Below, piece by piece: positions 15,281 through 17,570 of a stretch of 17,570 bases of DNA. Each line of letters starts with the position of its first letter. The stretch's first letter is position 1. The DNA is from Alistipes sp. CAG:268 (GTDB taxonomy: Bacteria; Bacteroidota; Bacteroidia; Bacteroidales; Rikenellaceae): assembly GCA_000434235.1 (NCBI GenBank), contig FR892008.1, positions 56,987-74,556 of the forward strand, written 5' to 3'. Both the position numbers and the translations under genes were made by a program. A model generated the notes under the pieces. That model saw only the letters and a list, made by a program, of their open reading frames with translations. It was not told where the DNA came from and did no database searches.

Positions 15281-15814
15281 TCAGAACAGACACGAGACGG
15301 TGAGCGCGATGCGGGTCGGCCCGACGTAGTTGTCGGAGCGCCGCGCCACGCATTTTCTACAGGGAAGACCGAGCCGCTCATCGTACCACAGCCGGGCATA
15401 GCCCACGCCCAGAAGGGATTCGAGCCGCCAATGGCGGGAGAGTCTCCAGCAGTATCCGTAGGTGAATCCGCCGCCGGCCAGGCTGCCGTCGTAGATGCGT
15501 TCGCGGCCGCGGGCGCTGTATTGCGCGCCGTGGAGGTGAACCCCGAAGAAGTGCCCCTCGAAACTCCGGCGCAGCCAGTAGCGCAGTTCGGGCTGCACGA
15601 GCCAGAAGGAGGCATCGGCCTCGTCACGCAGCCGCCACGGCCTGTAGGAGCCGAAAAGGTCCAGGGTCATCCGACGCCCCGTACCGATCTCCACTCCGAT
15701 GTTGGGGGCCGATGCCGCCCAGTAGAGTGCGTTGGTCTTCAACGCAAGCTCCTGGGCGGGCACAGTCCGGACCGCCCCGCAAAAGATCGCCGTCACAATC
15801 ATCACTCGCCACAT
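15281..15814 (-). CDS. DUF3575 family protein at the head of the pilus operon
   Basis: The protein is 177 residues long. The ATG at 15814 gives the signal peptide MWRVMIVTAIFCGAVRTVPAQ; the frame is open further upstream, but nothing there looks like protein. The mature start ELALKTNALYWAASAPNIGV, followed by EIGTGRRMTLDLFGSYRPW, is the hallmark of DUF3575. The rest alternates strands as in a small outer-membrane barrel (QPELRYWLRRSFEGHFFGVH, GYCWRLSRHWRLESLLGVGY) and ends in the aromatic IALTVSCLF. The motif LPCRKCV adds a Cys pair. DUF3575 genes commonly lead fimbrial loci in Bacteroidota; the function is not known, and an outer-membrane assembly role is inferred. The anchor gene begins 13 bases later. 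Confidence 0.88.
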   Translation of the reverse strand: MWRVMIVTAIFCGAVRTVPAQELALKTNALYWAASAPNIGVEIGTGRRMTLDLFGSYRPWRLRDEADASFWLVQPELRYWLRRSFEGHFFGVHLHGAQYSARGRERIYDGSLAGGGFTYGYCWRLSRHWRLESLLGVGYARLWYDERLGLPCRKCVARRSDNYVGPTRIALTVSCLF

Positions 15815-15871
15815 TCCATCGCCACTTTTCGATTCGACAGACCGTTCACGGGACGATTCCATCCCGGAAGA

Positions 15872-15901
15872 AGTCTCCCCCCCCGCACCGGGGAGGATAC
15901 T
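15872..15901 (-). repeat. G8 homopolymer within a leader hairpin
   Basis: On the minus strand a run of eight G (15877-15884) lies 63 bases before the DUF3575 ATG. Part of it can pair with CTCCCC on the same strand (GGGGAG at 15890-15895 on the plus strand, opposite CTCCCC at 15875-15880). Several pairing registers are possible. Such tracts can slip during replication and change expression. Confidence 0.5.
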
Positions 15902-16052
15902 CCGCGAAGTCTCTAACAATTATGATGCCTGAAAACGGATCCGGAGTGCGTACGGCATGACATACCGCACTCGCGGACAGGGGATATGCGTCAGTAAAAA
16001 AATTTTTTCCCGTCACTGTGGAAAATACGGGAAGAGAATACCCGCAAAGGTT

Positions 16053-16127
16053 CTATGCCGAACCGCGGGCCCGGCGCCGGAGGATTGCGGCCAGACGAAA
16101 CAGGAAGAAGAGAAGGGCCAGAAGCAT
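16053..16127 (-). CDS. Possible 24-residue hydrophobic peptide
   Basis: An ATG at 16127 starts a short frame that reads MLLALLFFLFRLAAIL followed by the basic RRRARGSA. It looks like a single membrane helix with a positive tail. It begins about 30 bases downstream of the predicted transcript start of the promoter at 16166-16173. This could be a small membrane protein or leader peptide, or chance; no homologue is known to me. Confidence 0.25.
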   Translation of the reverse strand: MLLALLFFLFRLAAILRRRARGSA

Positions 16128-16165
16128 GAGTATCCGTATTGAGTTGCGGGATCCGTTCCCGGCTG

Positions 16166-16173
16166 CAAAATTA
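16166..16173 (-). promoter_or_regulatory. Possible -7 element for the pilus operon
   Basis: On the minus strand TAATTTTG fits TAnnTTTG. No TTG is present 19-21 bases upstream because the terminator hairpin occupies that space, so the match is half a promoter. If used, it gives a leader of about 340 bases before the DUF3575 start. Confidence 0.4.
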
Positions 16174-16174
16174 G

Positions 16175-16211
16175 GAAGCCCGGGACGCTTTTCTGTTGCG
16201 TCCCGGGCTTC
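16175..16211 (-). terminator. Terminator hairpin behind the right-edge outer-membrane protein gene
   Basis: A perfect 14-base-pair stem (16175-16188 with 16198-16211; arms GAAGCCCGGGACGC and its complement) encloses a 9-base loop. On the minus strand it is followed by CTAATTTTGC, a modest T-rich tail. It lies 150 bases after the stop at 16362. The plus strand has no T run behind it. Confidence 0.65.
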
Positions 16212-16361
16212 GAAATCTAACACATGTGACAGGATCGGATCTGGTCTACAGCGAGTTGCCCGCCGCCCTGCAAGCCCGTTTCCAACACCCGTCTGACCGG
16301 CCGAACCGCGACGCGGCAACGTCCTCCGAAGTCTTGAAAGACTCATGACACTCCGGTCCGT

Positions 16362-17570
16362 TTAGTGTCCGAAACGCGAGGTATCGACCTCCTTGTGTTT
16401 TTTGGCCTTGTAGCCGCCGAAGCGGTAGGAGAAGTGTACGGTTGCGGTGCGCGTGTAGCGCTGCGCCCCCATGTCGAGCCACTGCCCGCGGTAGCGTACC
16501 TTCGTCGAGGGCGCACCGCTGTCGAAGAGGTCGTTGCAGCGCACCGAAAGTGTGGCGCGACCCCGGTCGAAGGTCCACTTCACGGCGGCATCGGCCGAAC
16601 CGAGGGGATTGATGTCGAAGGTGCCCTGAATGGCCCCCGACTGGAAGAAGCCGTTCACCTCGAGGTCGATGGCGGGCTTGCGGCTCAGGTGGAAGGTGTT
16701 CACGAGCCGGGCAATGCCGACCCATTTCGCGCGGTCGAACGACATGTCGTGGAACGGGTCGCACTTCTGCCGCATGCGCATCCCCGTAAGCGTCAGCCGC
16801 GAATTGAGCCATTTGCCTGCGCGGAACGGGATGACGGCATTGGCGCCCCACTGCCGGTTGAAGTTCCAGTTGAGCGACTGGTAGATCATCGCCAGCCGGT
16901 CGGAGGCCTGCCAGGCGGCCTGTGTGAAGTAGTCGGGGCGCTCGTTCCAGAAGAGGACGAAGATGTACTTCTGGCGGTAGATGTAGACGGCCTGCGCCTC
17001 GTAGCTGCGCGAGGGGCGGAGTCCCGGCGTTCCGTGGATCTCCGAATAGCCGTCGATGTAGGAGATGGCGCCCTGCATCTCCCAGTAGGCGGGATACTCC
17101 TTGTCCGACGAGAAGTTGAGCTGGAGGATGTGTCGCTCGGAGGGCATCCAGTTGAGCGACGCCTGCGGATAGAGCGACCAGTTTTCGTAGTCGCCCATGC
17201 GGTAGTACTCCCCGGCGAGCGAGGCCGTGAGACCCACCTTCCCGAACTGGCGGCCGAAACCGGCATAGAGGTTGGCGGTGTACTCGTCGAGCCGCGAATC
17301 GGTGTCTTCCGTTGCGGGCGAGCCTTCAAGGTGCGTGTAGTGCTGCCAGTCGTGCGAGCGGGCGAAGGAAAAGGCGCCGCCGGCCGTCAGCTCCCAGCCC
17401 GAGGCGAAGGCATGGCGCTCGTCGGCCGTCAGGTTCAGGCGGTCGATGCGCTGTCCCGAGCCGACGTCGAAGGCCGTGGCCGACCCGTCGGCATAGCTGT
17501 TTTCGAGCCGCGACTGCTCTGGATTGTCGTAATGGGTGTAGTCGAGGCCCAGGTCGAGGCCGAATGCCGC
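16362..17570 (-). CDS. Outer-membrane beta-barrel protein (OMP_b-brl_3 type, TonB-receptor-like), 5' part beyond the window
   Basis: The frame is open from the right edge to the stop at 16362, so about 402 C-terminal residues are visible; apparent starts inside (such as the GTG at 17237) are internal. The sequence is a run of barrel strands: LGLDYTHYDNPEQSRLENS, WELTAGGAFSFARSHDWQHY, LDEYTANLYAGFGRQFGKVG, YPQASLNWMPSERHILQLNF. It contains the conserved YPAYWEMQGAISYIDGYSEI and GTPGLRPSRSYEA region of the OMP_b-brl_3 family. It ends in AQRYTRTATVHFSYRFGG and a short basic tail. These proteins resemble TonB-dependent receptors, with an N-terminal regulatory-like domain and plug lying outside this window. 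It is separated from the pilus operon by a terminator hairpin and is probably unrelated to it. The substrate is unknown. Confidence 0.9.
   Translation of the reverse strand, partial: AAFGLDLGLDYTHYDNPEQSRLENSYADGSATAFDVGSGQRIDRLNLTADERHAFASGWELTAGGAFSFARSHDWQHYTHLEGSPATEDTDSRLDEYTANLYAGFGRQFGKVGLTASLAGEYYRMGDYENWSLYPQASLNWMPSERHILQLNFSSDKEYPAYWEMQGAISYIDGYSEIHGTPGLRPSRSYEAQAVYIYRQKYIFVLFWNERPDYFTQAAWQASDRLAMIYQSLNWNFNRQWGANAVIPFRAGKWLNSRLTLTGMRMRQKCDPFHDMSFDRAKWVGIARLVNTFHLSRKPAIDLEVNGFFQSGAIQGTFDINPLGSADAAVKWTFDRGRATLSVRCNDLFDSGAPSTKVRYRGQWLDMGAQRYTRTATVHFSYRFGGYKAKKHKEVDTSRFGH

Larger units (their letters stand above)
15815..16361. other. Non-coding region upstream of the pilus operon
   Basis: About 550 bases separate the pilus operon from the next outer-membrane protein gene. 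I see a terminator-like hairpin (16175-16211), a possible promoter element (16166-16173), an A7T6 stretch (15996-16008) and a run of eight C (15877-15884). There is also one tiny frame of interest (16053-16127). The 150 bases at 16212-16361 show nothing I can name. Open frames on either strand here have Arg/Pro-rich composition and are not believed. Confidence 0.6.

Noticed and set aside
15934..16157. Inverted repeat AACGGATCC / GGATCCGTT about 206 bases apart, considered as an invertible promoter switch
   Set aside because: Only 9 bases match, six of them the self-palindrome GGATCC. The candidate -7 element lies outside the interval, and no recombinase gene is visible.
15957..16296. Small plus-strand open frames in the non-coding region
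   Set aside because: Short, Arg/Lys-rich, without a promoter or recognisable features, and crossing the hairpin.
16053..16346. 97-residue minus-strand open frame between the pilus operon and the right-edge gene
   Set aside because: It crosses the perfect terminator hairpin and its first 70 residues look random. Only the last 24 residues, from the ATG at 16127, are kept as a weak candidate.

Overview
The window is high-GC DNA from the Bacteroidota, most like the gut genus Alistipes. This is inferred from TonB-dependent outer-membrane proteins, families typical of the phylum (DUF4876, DUF6850, DUF4857, DUF3575, FimB/Mfa2), many lipoproteins, the lack of clear Shine-Dalgarno sites, and promoters with the phylum's TAnnTTTG -7 element. 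No tRNA, rRNA, CRISPR array, insertion sequence or integrase was seen.

Left part (1-4842, minus strand): an operon transcribed leftwards encodes a TonB-dependent receptor, a DUF4876 lipoprotein and a DUF6850 outer-membrane protein cut by the window edge. About 180 bases of divergent control region (4843-5021) carry two back-to-back Bacteroidota-type promoters with an inverted repeat between them. Centre left (5022-8797, plus strand): a tight operon encodes a small lipoprotein with a Cys/His cluster, a PepSY-associated membrane protein, an ABC ATPase with altered motifs, an ABC-2-like permease and a DUF4857 protein. The two divergent arms look like one envelope import or processing system. A metal, heme or metal chelate is the natural guess for the substrate, but the sequence does not prove it.

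Centre right (8879-15814, minus strand): a six-gene operon for a type V (FimA/Mfa1-type) pilus. In order of transcription it holds a DUF3575 protein, a FimB/Mfa2-like anchor lipoprotein, two fimbrillin-like lipoproteins with calcium-loop motifs, a larger divergent fimbrillin-like lipoprotein and a last small lipoprotein. The plus-strand and minus-strand operons converge at 8798-8878, with two strong hairpins there. One of them lies inside the 3' coding end of the last pilus gene.

Right edge (15815-17570): a non-coding stretch of about 550 bases holds a terminator-like hairpin, a possible promoter for the pilus operon, a G8 tract and possibly a tiny membrane peptide. Beyond it is the 3' part of another outer-membrane beta-barrel gene (OMP_b-brl_3 type) on the minus strand, open to the window edge.

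The two points most worth following are the undescribed divergent TonB/PepSY/ABC/DUF4857 module and the pilus operon, whose anchor and first fimbrillin share an almost identical C-terminal motif.
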